Shown in pieces: positions 46,091 to 57,484 of a DNA stretch of 64,000 nt; within the stretch, counting starts at the first letter, position 1, and every line of letters starts with the position of its first letter. Below the pieces are notes generated by a model. The model ran no database searches and had not been told where the DNA came from. It worked only from the letters and a program-made list of their open reading frames with translations. Both the position numbers and the translations under genes were made by a program. The stretch is from assembly GCA_024803745.1 (NCBI GenBank), contig JANJXV010000002.1, positions 40,631,757-40,695,756 of the forward strand, given 5' to 3'. The DNA comes from Megascapheus bottae. Taxonomy: Eukaryota > Chordata > Mammalia > Rodentia > Geomyidae.

Positions 46091-46466
46091 TGATGTTACA
46101 CGTCATCATACTGTTCCTTCCAGCGAGGTTTGAGATTCTTAAAGCTACTCTTGCCACAGGCAGTTTACAGATTATCTATTTGGTGTCCAAAACTATAAAT
46201 AATCTCTCAGCAAAACATATTTGAGCTGCTGAGTAAGTAATGGAGTTAAAATGCTTTCATTTGACTCTTGAGTCCAGTACAAACTGGTGTTCTTAAGCCT
46301 CCACTGACTTCTTGTACAAGTTCTCTGGAAGCCTGTCAATCCTCTGAAATATTCAAAGCAAGATTGTTTGTATTGTCTGAAAATATGATTATTTCTGGTT
46401 ATGGCTCATTAGAATAATGGTCTGTGAAATGTAGGCATGAGATAGTGAATTAAGAAAAGTGTCCCA

Positions 46467-46661
46467 GGGGCTGGGAGTTTGGCCTAGTGGTGGAGTGCTT
46501 GCCTAGCATGCACGAAGACCCGGGTTCGATTCCTCAGTACCCCACATACATAGAAAAAAGCCAGAAGTGGTGCTGAGGCTCAAGTAGTAGAGCTCTCGCC
46601 TTGAGAAAGTCCAAGGACAGTGCTCAAGCCCTGAGCTCAAGCCCAGGACTGGCAAAAAAAA
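46467..46661 (+). mobile_element. Family-A dimeric SINE, near-intact
   Basis: This is the cleanest copy. Its left monomer has a good A-box (GGCCTAGTGGTGG region) and a consensus B-box GGTTCGATTCC (46522-46532), followed by the right monomer and a pure A tail. Perfect 12-bp duplications AAAAGTGTCCCA flank it (46455-46466 and 46662-46673). Both internal promoter boxes of RNA polymerase III look usable. Confidence 0.97.
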
Positions 46662-46673
46662 AAAAGTGTCCCA

Positions 46674-46954
46674 TATTTGAATCTCATACTGACAACCCAT
46701 CTCCATAAACTCATATGCCTTTTAATTTACTTAGGTTTTCTTTTAAATCTATAAGGCTATTGTAATACAAAAAAGTTTTACATTCTTATTCTATTACCAA
46801 AATTTGGAATATAAAGATTATATGGAGGTTTTTAAATTACATATTTAATGGATTTTCCCTTTTTATGGATTTTGTTATAATTTGTGTCTACAATGTAGGA
46901 AGAAATAAAGGCAACTTTTATCTTTTGGCATAGACCATTATACTTCTATCTACT
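46674..46954. other. Anonymous DNA
   Basis: No repeat or gene recognised. Confidence 0.4.
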
Positions 46955-47265
46955 TGTCATTGTCTGCATGTGGTCCCCTGAATTCATAGAGGAAATTTTA
47001 ACCCCAATATTATGGTACTGAGGAGAATTTGGGAGAATTGGGTACATGGACCTGGAGCTAATGAGTGAGATCTAGTACAAAAGGCCCTAGAGAATCTATT
47101 TCTGTCAATGGCCTAGTAAGAAGTGGGCCATTTGTGTGCTGGAAAAGGTCATTTCGCAGAACACAACAGTATTTGTACCTGGATCTCACTTTAAAATGTG
47201 AGAAGCAAATTTCTGTCATTTATAAGCCTGAAAATTTTTAGTATTATTTTATATGGAAGCTCAAA
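46955..47265 (+). mobile_element. MaLR-like ancient LTR, degenerate
   Basis: The order 'ggtcccctgaattcatagaggaaattttaaccccaatattatgg', 'agaagtgggccatttgtg', 'atgtgagaagcaaatttctgtcatttataagcc' follows the pattern of an old LTR of the MaLR kind. Ends and target duplication are not visible. Confidence 0.5.
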
Positions 47266-47639
47266 CTTACACATTATACATATATGATAGTTAGAGGCAT
47301 CACTGAAGTGAAAACTAGAAACTATCGAGGACCACTTTTTAAGTAGTATTCTATATTATTGAATTGGTTTCATTTCTCTTTTCTTTCTTTATTCTAGTTG
47401 TACAAAGACTTTCACCATGGTCTCTCATATATCTGTAGTTTATACTTTAATCATATTATCCCTTTCTTTTGCAGGACCAAATTTCAAGAAACTTATTTGT
47501 GTTTAGGCTAGTCACAGTCATCTTTCTTTACTTCTATTCTCTCTTCATTCTCTGCTGTCATCCTCTTTCTCACATTTTAACATCTTAACCAATTTTAGAT
47601 TCTCTTACAGCCCTTCTCCCCATATCTAGAAATGTTCTC

Positions 47640-47692
<53 letters not shown>

Positions 47693-49337
47693 TCTATTAA
47701 AGTGCTCATTTCTCTGGGGATTATCTCAACTAGAGTTTAGGAAGAAAGCAATCTAAGACAGCTTGTGCACTCTCCATAAAGGACTTAATTGTTAAAGCAA
47801 TTCCCTTAGAGTTATTTACCTTTCAAAATAGGCTTGTTAACCCAAATGAATCTTGATTTGGAAGAATTTCACACCTGAGCAGAAAGTGATGTATTTAGAC
47901 AATTGGACAAAAAGCATTAGAATTCTTTTCCTGTCCTTAGTCCAATCATTGTTCATGGATTTATGCTTGATAATCTTCAGTATTGATGCAATTGTCTTTG
48001 GTTATAGATTTATTCCCTTGTAGACTGCTAATCGATTTCAAAAGTAATTTTTAGATAGTATAAGTGCAAATTGCAAAAAGAGCATCTAGTCCACTTAATT
48101 CACGTTTAACTTATAGACAGTCATGTGATATATGAAAATGATATTTTATTCTGTGAGGGGCCTGTAAGTGTTCTTCTGATTTGAGATGATAACTTTTGAC
48201 CTTTCTTGAGCTTCATACAGTTTGTTCATGACTACTGAGTTAGGAAAAGAAACGGAATTAATGTCTGTTGATTATTAGTGATTTGTTCTTCTATGGCATG
48301 TAGCTGAATAGATGGCATTTAGATTCTATAGGAGTGGAAAACCAGATAATTGTAGGCTATTTTTTTTCATAATTAAGGTAAGATAATATATTTCCCCAAA
48401 CTTGTATCTGTCAGCTCTGGTAAGATGAGAAAGGCCAACATTCTTACCTTCATAGTTCTTCTCTAAGGATAGACACATTTGGTTTTAGGGAAGAGTGAAA
48501 ATTTTGGATTTATAGACCTAGATTTGCATTAGTTCTATACTTCTGAGTTACTGAAATAACTTAATAAAGACCAAGAATTGGGAGGAGGTAAGAATAATTT
48601 AGAAAGTAAATGAAAGTAAATTTAACAAAAGTACATTATATAGGTAAACAGAAATACCACAATAGACCCCATTTGTACAATTCATATACACTAACATAGA
48701 AAAGAGGCAAAACATGGGAAAAGGGCAATATCATCTGATTTCCTGGAATCTGTTATAATTTATCTTAGTAAAGTCAACAAACCTGATTGCAACAAATAAT
48801 TGGATGACTTAAGATTGTTTCAAATCTTTGTATATCAGACCTAAAACATATATAGATGAAAGAAAGAAATCTGGTCCTTAAAGTAGCTACACATAATTCA
48901 ACATCCTGTCATCATTAGTAATTGATGGTAAGGAAAGTATTTGTGATATAAGGGAGAGCAAGAGATAAAGGAGGAGTACCGGCTTTGACATTCACAAGGA
49001 TTAGGATTATATTTATTTTAGGATGTTCCCAATTCTTGGTCATAAGAATAAAATCTCATCAGCAACCATTTAGTTTGTATTCTTCACACAGGGCACCAAT
49101 AAAATAGTAAGATGAGTTTTTAAACTGCTCAAATCTTAGTTATTTTCTCTAGGAAGATAAAAAATTATGTGAAGTGGTCAGGCATATAGCTTATGGCTAG
49201 ACTGATCTATTTGGCAGATGATGAAACTCAAAGACTTGACATTGCTTGTGACTGGATGACCGAGAAGATTATATTTTTCCAATTATAACAAGTAACTATT
49301 GAGCTATTGTGATCCTCTGCTAGTACTAGTCTATATA
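47266..49337. other. Anonymous AT-rich DNA with a GT tract
   Basis: No repeat family or gene recognised apart from the GT run at 47646-47691. Confidence 0.4.
47646..47691. repeat. (GT)n microsatellite
   Basis: A pure GT run of 46 bp. Confidence 0.97.
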
Positions 49338-49343
49338 CATTCT

Positions 49344-49643
49344 TGCCGGGACCTACCGGCAGCAAATTGGGGTTCCTGAAATAGGGGGCAGGGACTGGAA
49401 AAAATAGAAGAGAGACAAACACATCAGGTCCCGGAGGTCTGCAGCCCAGGTAAAAACTGCCACCTCGTTTATTGTCAACTCCAGGCTTATATCCCTTCTT
49501 GAAACCAGGGAACTTCCAGGTGTTACATTCATATGGTAAATCTCAGGTCATTTAAACAGAATAAGGCCAGAAAACAATAAGACAATAAAGCCATTGTCTG
49601 ATGCAAATCAAGGTACAGTTTGATTCCACTCTGGCTCCCAACA
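49344..49643 (-). mobile_element. Solo LTR, ERVK-like, antisense
   Basis: A 300-bp element starting TGCCGGGA and ending CTCCCAACA on the plus strand, flanked by a perfect 6-bp duplication CATTCT (49338-49343 and 49644-49649). On the minus strand it starts TGTTGGGAGCC, the same opening as the LTR at 11930 with one change. A TATA-like GGATATAAGCC lies at 49484-49494 and a polyadenylation signal CAATAAACG at 49466-49474. No internal retroviral sequence is seen. It differs in body from the other solo LTR, so it belongs to a related but separate group. Confidence 0.93.
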
Positions 49644-50281
49644 CATTCTAATTATTGAAAATATGGGAAAGCAGGCTGCCTCTGCTCCTTTAGGTCTAGC
49701 TTACTCAATTTCCCCATATCTTGCCATTTTCTTTTGAATGGAGCTATACTATTCTATGAAAGCATAGAATTCCACTGTGTATATATAATACATTTTCTTA
49801 ATCAATTGATTCACTAAGTGGCATCTGGGTGGATTCCATACCTTGGCTATGGTAAAGAATGCTTCAACAAACATATCTGTGCTAGTGGCTTTAGTGTGTC
49901 ATTCGTTGTTTGTAGTCTTTTGGATAAATGCTGGATTGGAGGGGAGCTCTTTGTTTAGCTTTTTGAGGAACCTCCATATTACTTTTCAGAGTGATTGAAC
50001 CAGTTTACATTCCCACAACAGTGTACTAGTGTTTCCTTTTGGTCACAGGCCTACCAACATCTGTTATTATTAGTTTGATAATGAACATCTCTCTGGAGTA
50101 AGGTGGAATCTCAATGTTGTTTTGAAGTGCATTTCTTTTATGGCCACATTTCTTCATGTGTCTATTGACTATTCTTATTTCCTCTTCAGAGACGTCTCTC
50201 TTTAAGTCCTTAGCACACTTGTTAATGGGATGGTTGTTTCTTTGAGGATTTATTTTTGGGGATTTAATTTTTTGAGTTCAA

Positions 50282-50283
<2 letters not shown>

Positions 50284-50321
<38 letters not shown>
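50284..50321. repeat. (TA)n microsatellite at a SINE tail
   Basis: A pure AT run of 38 bp located at the tail side of the antisense SINE fragment. Confidence 0.95.
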
Positions 50322-50323
<2 letters not shown>

Positions 50324-50393
50324 TGTCAGTTGTGGAACTTGAACTGTGGGCCTAGCAACTGCTCTATGACATTGAGTCCAGCACCACTTCCTC
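50322..50393 (-). mobile_element. SINE right-monomer fragment, antisense, inside L1
   Basis: 'ctgtcagttgtggaacttgaactgtgggcctagcaactgctc' is the reverse of the tRNA-like right half. The L1 target bases 'aagcatat' are repeated on both sides of the TA tract plus SINE. Confidence 0.8.
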
Positions 50394-51031
50394 TAAGCAT
50401 ATTTTTGATACGAGGCCCTTGTCTGTTGTATAGCTAATGAAGATCTTCTCTGAATCTGTGGTTTTTCCATGTATCTTGCTAGGTATGTCCTCTGCCATGT
50501 GAAAGCTCTGCAGTTTAATGTAATCCCATTTATCCAATCTTTCCTAAATGATACTCATTGAAATGAATCGCAAGATAAGGAAACAAGAGGTTTTAGTGCA
50601 CTGCATGCAGTTATTTCTTTTTTCTTTGGTTTACCTGCTGCTATTATTGGTTTTGATTCCCAAACAATTTTTTTGTATATGTAAGTTTTTCTGATTTGGG
50701 AATGGGAACCACAGAAATGGTGAGATAAAGGACAAAGTGAGTATCAATGCAGCAGTGATAGAAGATATAATGTTGCAAATAAATTTTACAGCTTGGGGGA
50801 GGGGTAGTTGTGGGAAGTCAAATTGGGTGGAAACAAGGGAGTGGGGTACAATGTTTGATAAGAATTGCACTTATTTCCTTACTCATGTAACTGCAAGCCC
50901 TCTGTATATCACCTTTATAATAAAGAAAAAAAAGAAAAAAGGGAATAGTTTCAAATTTAACTTTAATCTCCTGCTCTTTGCTTGTAGTCTAGAATTTGCT
51001 CCCAAACCTAACTGGCAAGCTACACTGCAGC

Positions 51032-51276
51032 AATACTTTTATTTTTTGTTAGTCATGGGGCTTGAACTCTGGGCCTGAGCACTGTCCCTGAGCTCTTTAG
51101 CTCAAGGCTACCACCCTAACCCTTGAGTCACAGCACCACTTCTGTTTTTCTAGTGGTTAATTGGAGATAAGTGTCTCACAGTCTTTAGCTCCCAGGCTGA
51201 CTTTGAGCTGTGATCCTCAGATCTCAGCCTCCTGAGTAGCTAGGATTATAAGCAAAGCCATCATGCCCATCTTGTA
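51032..51276 (-). mobile_element. Family-B SINE, antisense
   Basis: A full element in reverse: right half ('catggggcttgaactctgggcctgagcactgtcc'), linker ('ctagtggttaattggagataag') and head ('gatctcagcctcctgagtagctaggattataagc'). Confidence 0.95.
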
Positions 51277-51334
51277 GAGATACATTTTTGAAGGCTAACT
51301 TTGCTGCAAAAGTAGTATTTGTTTTGCTATACAG

Positions 51335-51440
51335 GATGCTGATATCTGAAGATACTGGTTCAAAGCCATCCTGAGCTGAAAATTTCTTAAGACTTATCTC
51401 CAATTAATCAAAAAGCTGGAAACAGAGCTCTTCCAAAGAT
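51335..51440 (+). mobile_element. Family-B SINE, left part
   Basis: 'aggatgctgatatctgaagatactggttcaaagccatcctgagc...cttatctccaattaatc' is the sense head and linker. The right half is mostly lost. Confidence 0.7.
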
Positions 51441-51804
51441 TAAAACTATGAGTCACCCATACCCAACATAAAAGCATACTTTAGTTATAATTGCATGTTA
51501 AAAGGCATTTTGGTGTCACTTACCTGTTACTTAGTTGACTTCCTAATGCTGTGTATCTTTCTTGATGGTTCTTGCACACTTTGATATTATCATTTTACTC
51601 TTGTATATTGCTTGTATACTCCAACAGTAGTTGACCAAAAAAAAAAGGGTTGTCTTGTTTGATATCATGTATTGAATACCTACAATAGTTTTGGACCCAC
51701 AGTAGTTACAAAATAAATATTGGACAATCAAACCTCAAAGAGTTGCCTTGTGCTTAATGGATAAGGCTTCTCTTCCTTCCATAACAAAGCATGACAAGAC
51801 TTGT

Positions 51805-52042
51805 TTTCTGGGGGGATCTGGGGAGGGACCTAGGCTTCATACTGTCCCTGAGTATTTTGTTCAACGCTAGTGTTCCACCACTTGTGCCACAGTTCCACAT
51901 CTGGCTTTTAATTTTCCTTGGTGCTTAATCAGAGCTAAACATTTCATAGCATCTCATAGTTTCTTGCCCCGGCTGGCTTTGAACCTCACATCTCAGTTTC
52001 CCAAGTAGCTATCATTATAAGTGTAAGACACTGGTGCCCAGC
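51805..52042 (-). mobile_element. Family-B SINE, antisense, diverged
   Basis: It has the reverse right half ('ctgtccctgagtattttgttcaacgctagtgttccaccac') and head ('gaacctcacatctcagtttcccaagtagctatcattataagtg'). Confidence 0.85.
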
Positions 52043-53198
52043 TGACAAAACAGTGGCCATATCTAATTTTTCTCTTAACTATTCTTCTATCAATCTCTCA
52101 GTTTTGAAGCTCTTCAGAATTCTGTATAAAATTCTTTCCATAAGTGAGATAAGCATCTACTGCCTTGAATTTATAGATGACCCCCATATGCTGACCACTT
52201 TCTAATATACAAAAAACTATTCATAGCAACTCCAGTGACTTCAGAAATTATGTAACTGCCTGCAGCTTTCTTAAAATTAACTGTCTATGAAAATCTTGAA
52301 CTTTAGTCTATCCACCTCCACCAGGTAACCAGCCAGCCCTCCCCAAAACTGAACAAAGCAATAACGAAACAAAACTTGTCCTTTTCCAGTCTTAATCAGC
52401 TTCGTAAATGGTACCACCTCCCACTCAATGGCTCAGACAGATCCTCCACTTAGGAGTCATTCTTGAGTCATGCCTTTACTTTCCTCTCAGGCCTACTTTA
52501 TCTAAATGCTATATTATTTCTGCTACTAAAATATATCTTTATCTTTTCTTTCTATTTATCTCCTTTTTTGCTTTTTTTTGACAAATTTTGCTATTTCCTT
52601 CCACTGATAAAGATGCAGCAGTATCACAAATTTTATTCTTTACTAGTGTCAGTATCTTTCAAGAAGTGACCACAGATAGATAGTGATACTTCCTAAATTA
52701 AAGAACTCTTTGTTTTATCTAGCTTCCTGGGCATATAAATGGCCAAAGGACCTCTCATCCTAGCTCTCTACCTAATCCCTCTCACATCCAACATGCTTCA
52801 AACACACTGACTTGTTTTCTACCTTCCTAACTGTATAACTCTTTCCCAGTCTTAGGATTTTCACTCCTGTTAATTCTGCTCTGGATTGAGTGAAATTTTC
52901 TTCATTCAGACCTCACATCGTATGAGACTCTGACAGTCCTCAACATAGAGGGATCTTTCCAGTCAAACTGTGGTTGGAATTTCCCATCATGTTACTGGAA
53001 ATATTTTCACTTTCTTCCATCTACGCATGTTGTGGAGCAAGACATTTTCACTATAGTTAGGATTTACATCTGTCCATGTGACTTACTTTGCATTGTGAAT
53101 CATAATACAAGAGACATGAGCTACTGATGAGCAGAATTATTAAGAATACTGTGGAATTTGCCATGGTTATTTCTCCCTGGATTCAAAATTACAGAAAG
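52043..53198. other. Anonymous DNA
   Basis: No repeat or gene recognised. Confidence 0.4.
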
Positions 53199-54697
53199 AA
53201 CCTGTTGAGATAATTTGGGTAAATGCCCAGGAGTGGGATTTCTGGGTCACAGGGGAAGCTTTTAGCCTTTTAAGGAACTTCCATACTGCTTTCCAGAGTG
53301 GTTGAACAAGTTTAAACTCATTTTTGGCCACATCACCATCATTATTAGATTGCTTGAAGATGGCCATTCTAACTGGGGTGAGGTGGATACTCAGTCTTGT
53401 TTTGATTTGCATTTCTGTTATGGCCACAGATTTCTAACATTCATGTGTCTATTGGCCATCTTTATTTCCTCTTCAGAGAAGTCTTTCTTTAAGGCTTTAG
53501 CCCACTTATTAATGGGTGATTGTTTTCTTGAGGATTTGTTTCTGTGAGGCTTAATTTTTTTGAGCTCTAAGCATATTTTAGATATAAGGCCATTGTCTAA
53601 TGCATAGTTACTAAGACCTTCCTGAATCTGTGGGCTTTCTATTTATCTCACTAATTATGTCCTTTTCTAGCCAGAAGCTCTGCAGTTTAATACAATCCCA
53701 TTTATCCAACCTTTCTTTTATTTGTTGTGTTTCTGGGTCTTTATTGAAAATGTTTTGACCTTTGCCAAGGAGCCCTTGTGGTCCTTTATTCCTTCATGTA
53801 ATATTTTCAGGATATCTGATTTTACATTGAGGAGTTGATTCTGGTGTAGGGTGACATATGAGGCTCCAATTTCAATTTTCTACATGTGTATAGCCAGTTC
53901 AGTCAACACAATTTGTTGAAGAGTTTGTCTTTCACCCATCCCGTTTTTGTGGCTCCCACATCAGTTTAGGTGGCTGTAGGTCTGTGTGTTCATTTCTGGA
54001 TTTTAGTTCTATTCTGTTGATCCTCAGGCCTGTTCATTTGCCAGTACCAAGCTGTTTTTACCTATGTTTTTATAATAGAGTCTGAAGTTTGGTATTGCTA
54101 TTCTTTTAGCACTACTCTTCCCGCTAAGGATTGTTTTTGCTATTCAGGGGTCATTTAGTATTCCATATGAATTTTTGGATTGCTTCTTCTATTTCCTTAA
54201 AAATGTTGTTGGGACATTATGTTGAATTTGTAGATGGCCTTTGGCAGTATTGTCATTTCATGATGTCAGTCCATCTGATCCAGTAGCATGGGAGGTTTTT
54301 CCACTTCCTTAGGTCTTTTTTTAATTTCCTTTTTCAGATTTTGAAATGTTTCATCATAGGAGTCCTTCACATCTTTGGTTAAGTTAATTCCTAGTTGTTG
54401 GGGTTTTTTTTTGAGGCTATTAAAAAGGGGTGGCTGTCCTGATTTCAGCCTCACTCTTCTCGTTGTTATCATACAGAAAAGGTACTGCTTTGTGGGTTAA
54501 TTTTTTTATCCTGATACCTTGCCAATGTTTTGGATTAGCTCAATTAACTTGAGAGAGGAGTCTATGGGGTTCTTTAAATAACCTATAATGTCATCTGCAA
54601 GCTACCAGCACCTCTCTCTTTATTGCTGCATTATTTACCATAGAATTAACCCAGATGCCTCTCAGTGGATGAATGGATCAAGAAAGTGTTATATATG

Positions 54698-54888
54698 GGC
54701 CAGGAGTTTGGCTAGTGGTGGTAGAGTGCTTGCCTAGCATGCATGAAAACCCCAGCTTTAATTTCTCAGTATCATATAAATAGAAGAAGGCTGAAAGTGG
54801 TGCTGAGGCTCAAGTGGTAGAGCTCTAGCCTTGAGAAAGTCCAAGGACAGTGCTCAGCCCCTGAGATCAAGTACATGACTGGCAAAAA
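54698..54888 (+). mobile_element. Family-A dimeric SINE nested in L1
   Basis: Both monomers are complete, with a short A tail. The L1 bases AAAGTGTTATATA before it and AAAATGTGATATA after it are the diverged target duplication. Confidence 0.94.
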
Positions 54889-54897
54889 AAGGAAAAT

Positions 54898-54961
54898 GTG
54901 ATATATATATATATATATACACACACACATATATATATATGTACATATATATACACACACA
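54898..54961. repeat. (TA)n/(CA)n tract after a SINE tail
   Basis: Compound microsatellite of TA, CA, TA and CA blocks, immediately after the SINE tail. Confidence 0.93.
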
Positions 54962-55372
54962 ATGGAATCTTATGCTTCCATCAAAAAGAATAACGTCACC
55001 CCATTTGTAAGGAAATTGAAAGACTTAGAAAGTGAGGTAAGGCTGACCCTAAGAAATTAGGCTGCCTGGTTTCCCTCATTTGTAATAATTAGTATATGTC
55101 TAGGGTAGAGGATCACAATAGCTCAATAACTCTGTACATATGACCTTAGAACATGATGCTTATCAAAATGATCTCCATGGTATGGAAAGAAGAGTTCTTT
55201 TCTTAGTGTACTATATGCAGTTACTTATTTTTTCTTTCATTTTCCCTCCCTTCTTCTTTGGTTTAACCTCTGTTGTGACTTTTAAAAAAGTTTCTGTACC
55301 TCTTGTCCTGTATGAAATTTTATGTGATTTGAGGATGAGAAAGGGAATCATAGAAATGGTGAGACAAAGTAC

Positions 55373-55427
55373 AAGGGTGAACCAATAGCATCTTCTGATA
55401 TCCATAAGATACTATTGGTTCACCCTT
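55373..55427. repeat. 22-bp fold-back inverted repeat in the L1 3' UTR
   Basis: The arms at 55373-55394 and 55406-55427 pair over 22 positions with one mismatch, loop 11 nt. Sister L1 tails at 25.7 kb and 50.7 kb lack the second arm, so it arose in this copy or its source. Confidence 0.9.
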
Positions 55428-55633
55428 TGTCCATTGTCTTGTTGGCATCACAAGATACCATGTCAGAAATGAACTTTACAAGTTGGAGGGGAGGGGAGTC
55501 AGAAGGAGGTATAGTGGGAGAAAACAGGCAGGGGGAAAATGTTTGACAAGAATTGTATTCATTTCCTTATTTCTGTAATTGTAACCCCTCTGCATACCAC
55601 CTTTACCCTAAAGAAAAGAAAACATGTTAAGAT

Positions 55634-57484
55634 GTATTCTTCCTGGTCCTGAGTTTCTTCATGACAAAGATTTCGAAGACTTGCATTGAGCAATTTTCAT
55701 AAGTGGGAAAAATGCTTTGTGTAGTTGGAGTGAAATCATTGGGATTTTGAGAACACTCATTACCACAGCAAAATCTATCCCATTTTGCTGATGTGCATGC
55801 TAATTTGCTTCTTTTACTTGTTTACCTTTCTCCCACTAGGGTATTAAACTTATTCTGGAAGGAACCATGCTTTTTTGACTCAATAACTTGTACTTATTGG
55901 GTAGCTAAAGGTATAATAGAATAATTATATTCAAAAGAATTTTGAGCGAAGGAAAGAACCAAGTTTTCCATGTTTAATTGCTAAATGCCATTCCAAATTC
56001 TTACCCAATGTCTGTAAAAGTTATTCAGAGATAGTACTAATGGCATCTATTTAAACAGTGCTTTATGAAAGTTGCACAAAATGTGTTCATCTATTTAAAG
56101 ATCCATTGAGCTTCTGTGTTTAGTGTATATGGTCATAGTTATATAATGTTAGATAAAACTATGGAAGTCACCAGAATGTATTATTAACAGTGGCTCTACC
56201 ATTTCAGGACCAATAACTCATAGAAAGTAAATCCTCTAAACTAGGTGTCATTACTACTGGTCCAGGTTCCTTGAAGTTGCCATTGTAGCATAGCCCTTTC
56301 CCTGGATTTCAGAAGCACAACTATCTCTATTCTGAGTGGATGGGGTAGAATTGAGTGTGATTTGAAAGAAATGATTGGGTGGAGAAAAAATAAGCCTAGT
56401 ATTTTTTCCATTAACAGATTTCATCAAACATCTTGATGTGAACATTATAATTTAACTCCTAAAGAGAACAATAAAAGTATTTAAAGGCTACAGATGTGAT
56501 TAGTAGAACATATTCCATATTCTTAGCCTGTACAAGGTTCTGGTTCAAAACTTTTCATCAAAGAAAGCAAAACCCCAAATCATTAATTATTATTAATAAA
56601 GTTCTTTGCTGATCATCATGCCAATTGCTTCTCAAAAGAAAAAACACCCTAAATATAATCAAGGAACATAAACATGACTAGCTCCATTTTTCCTATGAAA
56701 AAGTTTTAAGGTTCATAAAGACCACCCTCTGGCAAATAAGTAACATAATTGAGCTCCCAGCCAGATTTTTGCTCTAGCCTGTGTGTATTAAGTAGCAAAG
56801 TTGTTAATATACCACCTGCCTATTCCATTTAAAACTTCCTTCCTCAATGTTTTCCTTGACCACTAGTTTTTATATACTTTGTATACCCAGAAGCTATTTT
56901 TGAACAAAAGAAATCATGCTATAAAACTGCAAACTACTCTATTTTTTTGCAGGCATTTTCAAGTTATTATTATCAGCTGCATAAATGACTAGCATTCCAG
57001 AATAAATATTAAGATCCTCAATATAGCCTACTGTTATAATAACAATGCAAATATAAAGTCAGCAACCACATAGAGGGTGCTGACTCATCTTCACAGAGCA
57101 CTGATTTACTGAGACCTGAGTTAACTTCAGCTCTTTGCTCTAATGGCCTCCTGTAATACCTGTTTACATCTACCACCAGGAAGCAGAGCATATATAACAA
57201 TCAGTAGTAACCTAGAAGACGGGTTTTTAGAAAGCTTATAGGTTTCAATCTTTTCTATACTGGTTCTCAGATGAATGACTAGTGGACATATAGTGCCATT
57301 TTACTCAGTGTGTTCTCTTTTTTTCACCCTGACCTGTCAAAGATTTAAATTGGTACTGATGGAAAGATCCTGGAAAAATATAATAACAAAACTTAGGACA
57401 TGTTTCAGACATGCCTGAGTTAAAGTCAATGAATTTACCATACTTAAAAATTCCCTTTTGAATCTGACCTATTTTCTTTCTTTT
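55634..57484. other. Anonymous AT-rich DNA
   Basis: No repeat family or gene recognised. Confidence 0.4.

Larger units (their letters stand above)
49750..50943 (+). mobile_element. LINE-1 with 5' inversion (twin-primed)
   Basis: The plus strand shows antisense ORF2 from about 49750 to 50543, then sense 3' UTR from about 50547 to the A-rich tail at 50943. The two halves belong to one copy in the order expected for twin priming: inverted upstream part, then sense 3' part. About 160 bp of L1 is missing between the breakpoints, judged by the copy at 53.2 kb. A SINE fragment and a TA tract interrupt the inverted part. Target duplications were not found, so the single-event reading is likely but unproven. 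Confidence 0.8.
53212..55620 (+). mobile_element. LINE-1 with 1.4-kb 5' inversion (twin-primed)
   Basis: From 53212 to about 54618 the plus strand is antisense to ORF2 (reverse transcriptase through the C-terminal region). From about 54619 it switches to sense ORF2 end and 3' UTR, ending in an A-rich tail at 55620. The upstream breakpoint (after 'catttacccaaatta') and downstream breakpoint (before 'attgctgcattatttacc') are about 55 bp apart in L1 terms. AACCTGTTGAGAT (53199-53211) and AACATGTTAAGAT (55621-55633) are the likely target duplication, with two mismatches. A family-A SINE later inserted at 54698. All frames are broken, so it is inactive. Confidence 0.9.

Noticed and set aside
46467..46661. 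tRNA gene, because of A- and B-box sequences
   Set aside because: The element is a dimeric tRNA-derived SINE with an A tail and target duplication, not a foldable tRNA.
47455..47493. Splice acceptor 'tttcttttgcag' followed by a possible exon
   Set aside because: No donor site follows within a plausible distance that I could support.
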